A stretch of 64,000 nucleotides of DNA from Haloplanus sp. HW8-1 (GCF_023703795.1 NZ_CP098518.1:1798001-1862000); one strand, 5' to 3'. Positions 24,810 through 32,950 are shown, counted from the stretch's first letter. The notes: a model not told the origin generated them from the letters alone. Made by a program: numbers and translations.

Positions 24810-27725
24810 ATGACAGACTATAACGACAAGATCCGCGCGGTCGTCCTCGCGGCGCTCATGGTGTTCAGCGTCTTCGCTGGTACCGTGGCGTTGTCTGGAA
24901 CGGCCGCCGCGCAGTCAATCGATACCGGCAACTCGTCGTTGTCGCCGACCAGCGTCGGCTCAACGACAGTCAACCATGATGCATTGGTTGCTGTAGACAG
25001 CCTCGACTTCAGTAGTAACTCGCAGAACGCCTCCGTTACTGTCGACTTTGGCAGTGGGGAGCCCGATGCGTCAGCCTCGACCATCAACTCGGTTTCTGTT
25101 GGTGGTAGTTCGCTCAACGCGGGCAATTACTCCGTGAGTACGTCTACGAATACACTCACTGTCGAAATTAACGACACGGTTGCTAGTTCCTCGACCGGGG
25201 TCGACATCGACATCGACCCGTTGGTCGTTGACTGGTCTTCGGCCAGTGGTAGCCAGAATGTTAATCTGAGTGTTACTGACACCAGTGGTACCTCGTCCAA
25301 CCTCGGTACCCTGGCGTCCGTTTCCGTCTCGTCCAGTTCGACCCGTGCCGCGCCCAGTAGCGGCGGTGGCGACGTCTACGACGGTGCGACCGTCTTCCAG
25401 GGCGAGGAGGACATCAACTTCGTCAACGGATCGACCACGATCAACTCCCTGACTGGCACGAGCGGTGACGCCGAGGGTCAGACCCTCACCGTCCCGATCG
25501 ACCAGGATCAGGCCACCGGTCAGTACCACGACGGCGACCCGGACACGTCCTTCCGTCTGGGGGACCGCTACGGTGTGACCGTCCTGCAACCGGACGTCAC
25601 CACCTTCGAGGTCCAGAACTCGAACGGCGAGGACATCGCCGGTGGGTCCGTCCCGCAGGGCACGCCCAGCACGGGCGCCGGTAACCTCACGGTCGTCGCG
25701 ACCTACAACTACGAGGAAGCCGAAAACCTCGAAATCACCGTCGAGAACGACGACGGTCTCGACGTCACCGGTGACGCTGTGGCGAGCAACGCCGTGAAGT
25801 CCGGCTACGGCAGCAACGGTGACGTCTCCTGGAACGTGGACCTCTCGGACCTCAACACCGGGACGTTCACGTTCGAGGTCGCCGGTAGCGACGATCTCGA
25901 CTTCGGCAGCGCCGCCGAATCGACGACCGTCACCGTCACCGGTGACGACGACGTCACCCTCGACCTCGAATCCGACGACGTCACGCGCGGTGAGGACGTG
26001 ACCTACACGGTTCGCGGTTCGAACGCTGGCGACCTGCACGTCGTCGCTATCAGCGACCAGGACTTCCGTGACGGCGTCTCCAACAGCGACGCGGATCGGA
26101 TCTTCCGCAACGTCGGTGACGTCCAATTCAAGGAGTACAACAGCAGCGCGGGCTACGCATTAGCTGTCGTCCAGATCGACGACGGCACCGGTGTCGGCGT
26201 GGGCCAAATCGACACGAGCTATCTCGACACGACCGACGTCGACGTCGACCTCTACGGCGCGAACGCGTCGATCGACCTCACGAACTCGGGGACCGCTAGC
26301 ACGACCGCGGCCAGCGTCATCAGCGGCAACAACCCCGAGGACGATCCCTCGCTCTCGGTCAACGAGGGAACGGTCTCGGTCGACACGCCCGGCAACACCT
26401 ACGTTGTCGGTAGCGAGATCGACATCAACGGCTCGGCCTCCGAAGGCGTCGACGACGTCGCCTTCTACGTCCGTCGCCAGGGTGAGTACAAGCTTCTCGA
26501 CCTGGACGGCTCCGGTAACGGCCTCCAGTCGACGATCAGCGTCGATGCGGACAACACCTTCGAGAAGGAAGACGTCATCCTGAGCGAAGGTGGCGACGGT
26601 GGCGTGCAGGGTAACGACCTCCTGTCCCAGCCCGGCACGTACCGCTTTGGTGTCATCGACGCCGCTGACGTGAACGGCACGTCGGGCACCACCCAGTCGA
26701 TCAACGTCTCGGCGTTCAACACGGGCACGAGCAACCAGAAGTCCATCCGCGTGACTGACACCGAGCTCAGTGTCACCTACCAGAGCGTCGGCGGTGCCGT
26801 CTCGACCGACGACCGCGTCATCAACGCGACGGGGACGTCGCTCGGATCGCAGACTGTCGCGTTCCTGTTCGTCGACGAGCGTGGTACCGTTGCATACACC
26901 ACGGTCAACGCGGACGACGACAACACGTTCGAAGAGGACGAACTCGACATCGACGGCACGAACGGCGTCACCCTCGCTGAGGGCCAGGTCAGCGTTCACG
27001 CGCTGACGAACGGCCGCGACAACCAGTACGGTGACGGCACGCTGCCGGGTGGTTCGCTCTCCGGCTTCGTCAGCACCCTCAACAGCGACTCGCTGACGGG
27101 CGACCAGGCCCGGTCGCGCATCCTCGACCAGACGACCGAGGCAGTTGCGAGTGACGACCGCATGGTCACCTCGCAGTTCCGCCTCGCTGACTCGCAGTCG
27201 ACGATCGGCTCGGTCTACCCCGAAGGCATGGAAGCCTCGGGTGTCAACCCGGTCGGTGTCGACGACACGGTGGTCGTCGAAGGATCGACCAACCTCCGTC
27301 CGGACGACAACGCGATCACCGTGGAACTCATGACCACCGACGGCAGCTCGGTGGCCCTGTCGACCACGGACGAGTGGTCCTACGACGGGACCTGGATGGT
27401 CTCGCTCGAGCTGGACGACGTCCAGACGGGCACCTACGACCTCGAAGCCGACGACAGCTACAACACTGACGTCGTCGAGGTAGAGATCGTCCAGAACGTC
27501 CAGACGGCGACGCCGGAACCGACGGAGACGCCGGAACCGACGCCGACTGAGACGGCGACGCCCGAGCCGACTGCAACGGCGACGCCGGAACCGACTGCGA
27601 CGTCGACGCCCGAGCCGACCGACACGCCGACGCCCACCGAGGGCGGCGGTCCCGGCTTCGGTGCGATCGTCGCGGTCATCGCGCTGCTCGCGGCTGCGCT
27701 GCTCGCGACCCGGCGCGACAACTAA
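24810..27725 (+). CDS. S-layer-type surface glycoprotein with PGF-CTERM anchor, inside the provirus
   Basis: 971 residues from the ATG at 24810; an in-frame ATG 13 codons upstream is rejected because haloarchaeal S-layer proteins start MTxxxDKIRAVVLAALMV. Order: signal peptide (residues 1-35, ending TAAAQ); an extra Ser/Thr-rich domain (about 36-180); the usual S-layer body from about residue 188 (VYDGATVFQGEEDINFVNGS) with acidic Ig-like repeats; a Thr/Pro/Glu stalk; and a C-terminal GGGPGFGAIVAVIALLAAAL with a basic tail, the PGF-CTERM signal for archaeosortase processing. Many N-x-S/T sites suggest N-glycosylation. It is transcribed against the viral operon. Confidence 0.88.
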   Translation: MTDYNDKIRAVVLAALMVFSVFAGTVALSGTAAAQSIDTGNSSLSPTSVGSTTVNHDALVAVDSLDFSSNSQNASVTVDFGSGEPDASASTINSVSVGGSSLNAGNYSVSTSTNTLTVEINDTVASSSTGVDIDIDPLVVDWSSASGSQNVNLSVTDTSGTSSNLGTLASVSVSSSSTRAAPSSGGGDVYDGATVFQGEEDINFVNGSTTINSLTGTSGDAEGQTLTVPIDQDQATGQYHDGDPDTSFRLGDRYGVTVLQPDVTTFEVQNSNGEDIAGGSVPQGTPSTGAGNLTVVATYNYEEAENLEITVENDDGLDVTGDAVASNAVKSGYGSNGDVSWNVDLSDLNTGTFTFEVAGSDDLDFGSAAESTTVTVTGDDDVTLDLESDDVTRGEDVTYTVRGSNAGDLHVVAISDQDFRDGVSNSDADRIFRNVGDVQFKEYNSSAGYALAVVQIDDGTGVGVGQIDTSYLDTTDVDVDLYGANASIDLTNSGTASTTAASVISGNNPEDDPSLSVNEGTVSVDTPGNTYVVGSEIDINGSASEGVDDVAFYVRRQGEYKLLDLDGSGNGLQSTISVDADNTFEKEDVILSEGGDGGVQGNDLLSQPGTYRFGVIDAADVNGTSGTTQSINVSAFNTGTSNQKSIRVTDTELSVTYQSVGGAVSTDDRVINATGTSLGSQTVAFLFVDERGTVAYTTVNADDDNTFEEDELDIDGTNGVTLAEGQVSVHALTNGRDNQYGDGTLPGGSLSGFVSTLNSDSLTGDQARSRILDQTTEAVASDDRMVTSQFRLADSQSTIGSVYPEGMEASGVNPVGVDDTVVVEGSTNLRPDDNAITVELMTTDGSSVALSTTDEWSYDGTWMVSLELDDVQTGTYDLEADDSYNTDVVEVEIVQNVQTATPEPTETPEPTPTETATPEPTATATPEPTATSTPEPTDTPTPTEGGGPGFGAIVAVIALLAAALLATRRDN
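27508..27639 (+). repeat. Thr-Pro-Glu stalk repeats of the S-layer gene
   Basis: Imperfect tandem repeats of a short unit coding for TPEPT/TATPEP-type peptides, just before the membrane anchor. This is the expected O-glycosylated cell-wall-spanning stalk. Such repeats can change length by slippage. Confidence 0.75.
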
Positions 27726-27735
27726 CGACCACGAC

Positions 27736-27776
27736 TGACCGCCGAAAGCGGTCACGCGATTGCGGTTTCATTTTTT
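27736..27776 (+). terminator. hairpin plus T-tract after the S-layer gene
   Basis: TGACCGC pairs with GCGGTCA around a 5-base loop (27736-27754), followed by TTTCATTTTTT. It begins 11 bases after the S-layer stop and would end that strong transcript before it meets the opposing viral genes. Confidence 0.65.
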
Positions 27777-27939
27777 GGCGCTATCCCGGTAGTGACAACT
27801 GCGATTCTCGTGCCGATACTCCAAGACTACCTCTGCGATCATCGCTGTGAGTTATCGGACCCGGAATTCGTATGTTTCAGTACGCGGATTCAGTAAGAGC
27901 ATATGCCATACTCATTCGCTTAACTCATTTTTGCGCTGC

Positions 27940-28092
27940 TCAATCCACTCCGTCCCATTCCTTCATCAACTCGAAAATCACTTCGGGGTTCGTTGGCTCG
28001 ATGCCGTATCCTTCTTCGAGCTGATCTCGGATTTCACGGAATCGTTCAGCCTTCGATCCATAGAGCGTGATTGGTACTTTTGGTTCGGTCAT
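27940..28092 (-). CDS. 50-residue provirus protein coupled to the packaging ATPase
   Basis: Starts MTEPKVPITLYGSKAERFRE and continues with a helical, charged region. The layout of a short strand followed by two helices is reminiscent of ribbon-helix-helix proteins. Its ATG overlaps the ATPase stop (ATGA), showing it belongs to the viral operon. Beyond its stop, 90 bases of AT-rich sequence separate it from the S-layer terminator region, so this is the point where the operon is interrupted. Confidence 0.6.
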   Translation of the reverse strand: MTEPKVPITLYGSKAERFREIRDQLEEGYGIEPTNPEVIFELMKEWDGVD

Positions 28093-28865
28093 TCGAACGG
28101 ATGTTCGAGTTTCTGGTCAGACCCGCCGTGGTGTTCGGCCGTCATGTCGATGCTTGCGGAATTAAGACGATCTATCTTGCCATCGTCGGTCGAGTAGATC
28201 CACCCACTTGACCGGACCACGCCGTCCACCTCGGTCTTCTGCAGGGGGACGGGACCGTCCTCAGTATGATGGAGTTCGTTGGGGAGGTTCGGCACTTGGT
28301 CGGCCTCGGGGTTATGGACTTCGACAGGATACTCGACGTCGAGCTTCCCCCGGTCCCGGTCACTCCCGAACCCACCGAGCAGATTCGCGTTGTTCTGCGA
28401 GATGACCGCCTCGTCGATCTCTTGCAGGCGTTGGGTGATCCAGATAGACGAGACCTTTCCGCGGCCGGTGGTCGCGAGGAGTTTGATCGCTTCGGGGAGC
28501 TTCACGTCCTGGGGGGCGACGAGATGGGCCTCGTCGACGCCGACCAAGACGCGACCGTCGACGCGCCGAGCAGCCTTCGCGATGATCGTCGCAACCTCAC
28601 GCCAGGTATCCGGTCCTAGGACCTCGCCGTCGACGACAACCGTGCCGTTCTGCTCGATGATCTTTCGCCACCCCTCGACGGAGATTCCCATCTCTGCTTG
28701 TCCGACTCCGACGTAACTCGCGAGTCCGGACTTCACCAGCCCCCGGAACTCGTTTTTGAAGTCGAGGATGATCGCGTGGTCGAACTCCTTGATGTTGTCT
28801 TCGAGGTAGGACTGCCCGACGTACGACTTTCCCCACCCGCTTTTCGCCGCGATCAGCAGCCGCAT
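28089..28865 (-). CDS. genome-packaging ATPase (FtsK/HerA, A32-like)
   Basis: 258 residues from the ATG at 28865. The Walker A is at the very N terminus (LLIAAKSGWGKSYVGQSYLE), the Walker B is GRVLVGVDEAH (about residue 105), and a C-terminal motor motif TTGRGKVSSIWITQRLQEI contains the Arg/Gln sensor residues of the HerA-FtsK group. The short length and lack of extra domains fit the packaging ATPases of membrane-containing tailless icosahedral viruses. It lies 4 bases after the 191-residue gene. It is the strongest marker for the viral nature of the element. Confidence 0.83.
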   Translation of the reverse strand: MRLLIAAKSGWGKSYVGQSYLEDNIKEFDHAIILDFKNEFRGLVKSGLASYVGVGQAEMGISVEGWRKIIEQNGTVVVDGEVLGPDTWREVATIIAKAARRVDGRVLVGVDEAHLVAPQDVKLPEAIKLLATTGRGKVSSIWITQRLQEIDEAVISQNNANLLGGFGSDRDRGKLDVEYPVEVHNPEADQVPNLPNELHHTEDGPVPLQKTEVDGVVRSSGWIYSTDDGKIDRLNSASIDMTAEHHGGSDQKLEHPFE

Positions 28866-28869
28866 CGGG

Positions 28870-29445
28870 TCAGTCCTCCAGTTCGGCGGCGACGCGGTGG
28901 ATCGACGAGGTCGTCGACGAGAGATGTCCGGCCAGGACGCCCTCGACGGCCTCCCCCTGAGACCAGTCGACCACCTCGGCCGCGAACTCCCGCATCGGGA
29001 CGCCGAACGTCTCACGGACGTGTAGGTCCGCAATCTGACCGTCGGTCATGCCCTCGACGTGATCGGGCGCGGCGTCCCGGTAGTTCTCTCCCCAGGTGGC
29101 GATTTGGTCGGCCCACGCCTCCCGGTCCATGCCGAGGTAGTCGGCTGCTCGGTCGGGATCGTGTAGGTGGCCGGCCGCCACCTCGTCGAGCCACCAGTCT
29201 TCCAGGCGGTCATCCGCGAGGGCGTCGGCGAGGTCGAGCAGCTGCTCCTCACGAGCGTCGGCGTCGAGGTGGCCGACCGCCGCCTCGTCGACGTCGGCAG
29301 CCCCGGCAAGGCGGGTCACCGCGGCCATCTGCCGGGCCTCGATGGACGCGATGACGTTGGCGAGGGCCTGGGCGACCGGCGTCTCCGAGGGGGTCACCTG
29401 CCGCATCGCCCGGCGCATCATCTGTTCTTTCGCGCTCTCAAGCAT
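28870..29445 (-). CDS. provirus structural-operon protein upstream of the ATPase
   Basis: 191 residues from the ATG at 29445 (MLESAKEQMMRRAMRQVTPS), overlapping the stop of the previous gene. The protein is helical and acidic, with segments VAQALANVIASIEARQMAAV and LLDLADALADDRLEDWWLDE. No membrane segment or known domain was seen. It may be an internal virion or assembly protein; the role is unknown. Confidence 0.55.
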   Translation of the reverse strand: MLESAKEQMMRRAMRQVTPSETPVAQALANVIASIEARQMAAVTRLAGAADVDEAAVGHLDADAREEQLLDLADALADDRLEDWWLDEVAAGHLHDPDRAADYLGMDREAWADQIATWGENYRDAAPDHVEGMTDGQIADLHVRETFGVPMREFAAEVVDWSQGEAVEGVLAGHLSSTTSSIHRVAAELED

Positions 29446-29950
29446 CCTCACCCACCTCCGCGAGAGCCTGGGCCGGCAGGTCGGTCTTCGAGAGGACCAC
29501 GGTGCCAGCGAGGATGAGCGTCCCCATCAGAAGCTCCTGCTCGGGGGGCATGTCGGCCCGGCCGCGCTTCTCCATCACTTCCTCGAACGCCTCGTCGAGA
29601 TGGAGGTCGCGAGCCATCTGCTCGTCTAGGGGCTCGGCGCCGTCCTTCCCGTGTTCCTCGACGATTGCGTTCAGTCCCGAGGTGACGCTGGCGACGTACA
29701 TGTCGCCCCACCCTCGGCCCGGTCTTCCTCGAGTGTGGTCCTCGCCCGCCTCCTGGTGGACGCCGTCCTCCTGGTCGTCGACGTCTTCGTCGCCTTCGCC
29801 CTCGGCGCCGGCGCCGGCGGACTCCTCGATCTCGTCGGCGACCGCGGAGAGGTCCGCGAACTCCTCGTCTTCGATAGGGGGCTTCATCTCCTCATCGTCC
29901 CCCTCGTCCGGTGCGTCCTGCTCCTCGGTGTCGTTGACGTCGTCGCTCAT
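29438..29950 (-). CDS. acidic provirus protein with C-terminal hydrophobic segment
   Basis: 170 residues. The first 80 are extremely rich in Asp/Glu and probably disordered. The second half is helical, with LLMGTLILAGTVVLSK as a possible membrane-associated segment near residue 140. It overlaps both neighbours by 4-8 bases. No family was recognised. Confidence 0.55.
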   Translation of the reverse strand: MSDDVNDTEEQDAPDEGDDEEMKPPIEDEEFADLSAVADEIEESAGAGAEGEGDEDVDDQEDGVHQEAGEDHTRGRPGRGWGDMYVASVTSGLNAIVEEHGKDGAEPLDEQMARDLHLDEAFEEVMEKRGRADMPPEQELLMGTLILAGTVVLSKTDLPAQALAEVGEDA

Positions 29951-30636
29951 GACAGGTCCTCCAGGTCGGTGGCGTCGAAGTTCGGCAGGTCGTCGACGTC
30001 TTCGCTGCTCGCCTCCTGGTCGTCGACGTCTTCCTCGTCTCCCTTGCTCCCCTCGTCGACCCCGCCGCCGGAGAGCAGACGGTACAGGATGAGGGCCACG
30101 GCCAGGACGGCGACCAGCATGATGATCGTCGACGTGTCGATAGCGGGGAGCAGACCAGTCGCGCTCCCCCCCTCGTTACCCCCCTTCGAGGGGGTGGTTT
30201 TGCTGGTCTCCTGGCTGATCTCGTCATCACTACCCGATTCGTCTGGTTGAGCGCCCTGAACACGGCGCTGACGCTGGAGTTCGTCGTCGGTGGGCATGGG
30301 GGTATCTCCCTGGTCGTTCTGGTCGTTTTGCTGGTCGTCCTCGTCGCTACCAGCGTCAGAGGGGGCGCTACCCCCCTCGCTACCCCCTTCATCGTCCCTC
30401 TCTGGGTGGTCGTCCGGGTGGTCGTCGTCGCCAGTCTCGTCGGGCGATTCACCCTCCTCGGAGGGGGTGGTCTCTTGCTGGTCGTTCTGGTCTACCAGTT
30501 CGCTACCAGCATCGAGGTCCCCCCTGACGTCCCCCCACGAAGGGTGGTCGGGGGACCCGTTGATGTGCCCTCGTAGCTGGTCGATCTGGTCGGCTTCGTA
30601 GTCGCACCCCTCTACGGGGCAGGTGTGTTTGGTCAT
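29947..30636 (-). CDS. C2H2 zinc-finger protein with acidic linker and membrane segment
   Basis: 229 residues. The N terminus has a classical C2H2-like finger: CPVEGCDYEADQIDQLRGHI and a second His a few residues later. Residues 45-150 are an Asp/Gly/Ser/Gln-rich acidic linker. A single hydrophobic segment TSTIIMLVAVLAVALILYRL near residue 175 follows, then an acidic tail. A nucleic-acid-binding finger tethered to a membrane by a long linker could join viral DNA to the internal membrane; this is speculation. It overlaps both neighbours. Confidence 0.6.
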   Translation of the reverse strand: MTKHTCPVEGCDYEADQIDQLRGHINGSPDHPSWGDVRGDLDAGSELVDQNDQQETTPSEEGESPDETGDDDHPDDHPERDDEGGSEGGSAPSDAGSDEDDQQNDQNDQGDTPMPTDDELQRQRRVQGAQPDESGSDDEISQETSKTTPSKGGNEGGSATGLLPAIDTSTIIMLVAVLAVALILYRLLSGGGVDEGSKGDEEDVDDQEASSEDVDDLPNFDATDLEDLS

Positions 30637-31505
30637 GAGAATCGTTCCATCAGTTCGACGTGACCCTCGGCGTCGTGAGCGATGTCACCGACACCTTCGA
30701 GGCGGTCGGACAGCTCTTCCAGGCGCTCGAACTCCATCGGCTCTTGCCCGTGGTCGCGACGGATCGCGTTGATCGCCGCGGCGGCGCCCTCGGCCTCGCG
30801 CTTGCTCTCGACGACGTCCTCGATCTCCCGGTCGAGGCGGGTGATCGCGCCCTTGTACCCACCCCACGCCCGGCCGAGCGCCCCGGCGGCTTTGCCCGTG
30901 ATCTCCTCGGCGCCGTCGCCGTCGTCGTCCTCGTCGAGTATCGACGCCACTTCTTCCTCGTCGTACCCGCAAGCGTTCTTCAGGAATTCGCAGGCTTCGG
31001 GGTCGCCGTGTTCGTAGTGATCGGCCGCGTGGTCGCACTCGCTCGACTGCTGGGCGCGAGCGGCGTAACGGGCACGGGCGGCCTGCCGTCCCTCGTTGGC
31101 GTCGAGACGCTGGCCGCCACCCTCTTCCCGCGCTCGCTCCATTACCTCGCGGTGTTCGTCGACGGTCAGAGTGGGATCGTAGTAAGCGAGCCAGTCGTCG
31201 ACGCCGTGATCGGCGGCGATGCCCTTCACGGCGCGAGCGTGCGGGACGTTCGCCCGGCCCTTCGAGAAGTCGATTTCGTCGCGTTCCCCGTCGGTGAGGG
31301 ACGCTTGTCCCGCGGCAGCCGCGCGTTCGGCGCGGCCCTCCTCGGCGTCAAGACGCGCTTGGTCGAGCAGCCAGTCGGGCGTGTCGCTGACGAACGCGAC
31401 GGTCTTCAACCGGCGGTCGTCGTCGACAGGACAGATGTACTCCTCGTGGTCGTCGCGGTACTGGTCGGCCGCCGCTTTCGATCCGAACTCGACGGTGACA
31501 CTCAT
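30633..31505 (-). CDS. large helical provirus protein of unknown function
   Basis: 290 residues. An N-terminal beta-containing part (VEFGSKAAADQYRDDHEEYI) is followed by a long, highly charged Ala/Glu/Arg-rich helical region, with likely coiled-coil character toward the end (ITRLDREIEDVVESKREAEG). No catalytic motif or membrane segment is visible. It could be a structural or scaffolding protein of the operon. It overlaps both neighbours by 4 bases. Confidence 0.55.
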   Translation of the reverse strand: MSVTVEFGSKAAADQYRDDHEEYICPVDDDRRLKTVAFVSDTPDWLLDQARLDAEEGRAERAAAAGQASLTDGERDEIDFSKGRANVPHARAVKGIAADHGVDDWLAYYDPTLTVDEHREVMERAREEGGGQRLDANEGRQAARARYAARAQQSSECDHAADHYEHGDPEACEFLKNACGYDEEEVASILDEDDDGDGAEEITGKAAGALGRAWGGYKGAITRLDREIEDVVESKREAEGAAAAINAIRRDHGQEPMEFERLEELSDRLEGVGDIAHDAEGHVELMERFS

Positions 31506-31735
31506 CGGAAGGTCTCGAAGGCATCACCGTCCTCGAACGCCGCCACCAGGACGGCGCCGACCACGAAGGTCACCATGATACACGTCTGTAGGTCGAAGTT
31601 GCAGGAGACGAGCGACGCCGCCGACGCGGTCCGGTCTTCGGACTTCGCGCGGTGATGATCGAGGTACTGGTCGTAGTCCCCGAACACTTCTGCGGCCGCC
31701 GAATGCTCGAACTCCGGCGGTGTCATCGGATCCAT
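31502..31735 (-). CDS. small membrane protein of the provirus operon
   Basis: 77 residues. A soluble charged N-terminal half precedes a hydrophobic segment (CIMVTFVVGAVLVAAF, residues 52-67) near the C terminus. The ATG overlaps the upstream stop (TGATG). No family was recognised. Confidence 0.5.
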   Translation of the reverse strand: MDPMTPPEFEHSAAAEVFGDYDQYLDHHRAKSEDRTASAASLVSCNFDLQTCIMVTFVVGAVLVAAFEDGDAFETFR

Positions 31736-31992
31736 CAGAAGCGTGCCTCCAGTACGTCGAGGGCCCGTTGGTCGGGATGGCCGTCGCCGAGGTACTCGTG
31801 ATCGCCCTCGACGACCTCGAACGTCTCGACGATCTCCTCGTCGCCCGTGTCGAGCAGGACGGCCCGCTCGGTGTGCTGGTCGTGGCCGTCCTTTCGGTGG
31901 ACGGTCGTCACCTCGACGTCCTCGACGTCGGCGCTCGCCTCCTGCTCGCCGTCGACGGCGTCACCAGGAGCGTCCGGCTCGTCGGGGCTCAC
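31735..31992 (-). CDS. acidic 85-residue provirus protein
   Basis: Starts with a disordered acidic region, then VEVTTVHRKDGHDQHTERAV and DEEIVETFEVVEGDHEYLGD, which look beta-rich. It overlaps both neighbours by 1-4 bases. No domain was recognised. Confidence 0.5.
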   Translation of the reverse strand: MSPDEPDAPGDAVDGEQEASADVEDVEVTTVHRKDGHDQHTERAVLLDTGDEEIVETFEVVEGDHEYLGDGHPDQRALDVLEARF

Positions 31993-32198
31993 GCAGATCC
32001 CTCCGTCGTCGCGTCGACGGACTCGCGGATCGCCTCGGCGCGGGCGGCTTCGGCATGGTAGTTCTCGACCTCTCGGACGTCGATGATGTGATTCGGGTCG
32101 GTCGCGTCGCGAACGCCGCGGAGGTAGGCGGCGTACAGCGTTGAGGCGGTGACTCCGGTGATCGTTACTCCTGCGACTGCTGAAACTGGATCCAGCAT
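31989..32198 (-). CDS. first gene of the leftward provirus operon, small membrane protein
   Basis: 69 residues. The hydrophobic N terminus MLDPVSAVAGVTITGVTAST extends to about residue 25, and a charged helix follows. An AT-richer TTAT element about 30 bases upstream (about 32225-32232) and a flanking inverted repeat suggest that the promoter of the whole leftward operon starts here with a short or absent leader. Confidence 0.5.
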   Translation of the reverse strand: MLDPVSAVAGVTITGVTASTLYAAYLRGVRDATDPNHIIDVREVENYHAEAARAEAIRESVDATTEGSA

Positions 32199-32200
32199 AC

Positions 32201-32236
32201 GGCCGGGTCGAAGGGGGTGAGTGGGATAACCCGGCC
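32201..32236. promoter_or_regulatory. inverted repeat around the leftward operon promoter
   Basis: GGCCGGGT (32201-32208) and ACCCGGCC (32229-32236) are perfect inverted 8-mers 20 bases apart, spanning from just upstream of the first operon ATG to the likely TATA region (TTAT on the minus strand). They may be a split operator for a dimeric regulator controlling the late operon. Confidence 0.4.
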
Positions 32237-32282
32237 GCCGTTCACAGGCTGATCGGGGAGTCGGTCGGGGAGCGGGTTGGAT

Positions 32283-32291
32283 GTTTAATTA
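32283..32291 (+). promoter_or_regulatory. TATA box of the rightward 32.3-kb genes
   Basis: TTTAATTAC lies about 30 bases upstream of the ATG at 32318 in a GC-rich setting. This suggests leaderless transcription of the next two small genes. Confidence 0.5.
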
Positions 32292-32317
32292 CCAGTACGT
32301 CCCAACGAGCGGACGTG

Positions 32318-32584
32318 ATGAGTCAAAGTAGTGCCCGGCGGCGGGCGTTGCGAGAACTGTCGGACCCGGACGCACCGATCACTCCACTCGGGACCTGTTC
32401 CGTCCAGAACCAGAACGGCTCGCTCTATTCGCTTCTTCCACAAACGCAGGCGGTCGCCGACGGGATCGAGGGCGGGACCGAGATGGTGCTCGGCTACGAC
32501 GCGGAGACGAACACTTACCTGGCGTCTCCGAAGTGGGCTGTCGTCGAGAATGAAGACCACTGGGCAAGCGATAGTCTACGATGA
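32318..32584 (+). CDS. small provirus protein, possibly AbrB/looped-hinge-like
   Basis: 88 residues from the ATG at 32318 (an adjacent GTG is possible). After a helical start (MSQSSARRRALRELSDPDAP) the sequence is beta-rich: LGTCSVQNQNGSLYSLLP, GTEMVLGYDAETNTYLAS. Looped-hinge DNA-binding proteins have a similar pattern, but the match is weak. The stop overlaps the next start (ATGA). Confidence 0.5.
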   Translation: MSQSSARRRALRELSDPDAPITPLGTCSVQNQNGSLYSLLPQTQAVADGIEGGTEMVLGYDAETNTYLASPKWAVVENEDHWASDSLR

Positions 32585-32688
32585 AGTACTGTCCGTTCTG
32601 TCGAATCGAGTTTTTGGCTGCTGATGGCAAGGACGGGTATCCCGTCTGTAGCCTCCCGCCGTGCCGAGAAGGTTCGATGCCCGTATGA
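32581..32688 (+). CDS. 35-residue zinc-finger-like mini-protein
   Basis: MKYCPFCRIEF at the start and VCSLPPC near the end give a CxxC...CxxxxC arrangement that may bind zinc. It is coupled to the preceding gene by an ATGA overlap. It resembles the 35-residue CxxC protein at the provirus left end in size and design. Confidence 0.5.
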   Translation: MKYCPFCRIEFLAADGKDGYPVCSLPPCREGSMPV

Positions 32689-32704
32689 GGATGAGATAGT
32701 AGCT

Positions 32705-32950
32705 CTACTCGTTATCGTCGTGGGTTGGTGGATGAGGATCATCTAGGTCTAAATCCTTGTGAAGGATGTGCCATCCTTCGTCCTCGGTGTAATGGAGGGC
32801 TGTTTCTTTCCCTTCTTTTTGGAGGAATAGGTGTGTTGCAGGACCACCTTGGTCATCTCGGAGAACGGCATCAAAGGTATCCTGCTCTTGCAGTTGCCGG
32901 AATTCGTTCATCGTCAGGCCGCGATCTGGAAGGACATCTTTGAGCGCCAT
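32705..32950 (-). CDS. 81-residue provirus protein of unknown function
   Basis: Starts MALKDVLPDRGLTMNEFRQL; the middle VLRDDQGGPATHLFLQKEGK is followed by an acidic His/Asp-rich tail. AT content is higher than in the structural operon. It lies alone, convergent with the 35-residue ORF. No domain was recognised. Confidence 0.5.
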   Translation of the reverse strand: MALKDVLPDRGLTMNEFRQLQEQDTFDAVLRDDQGGPATHLFLQKEGKETALHYTEDEGWHILHKDLDLDDPHPPTHDDNE

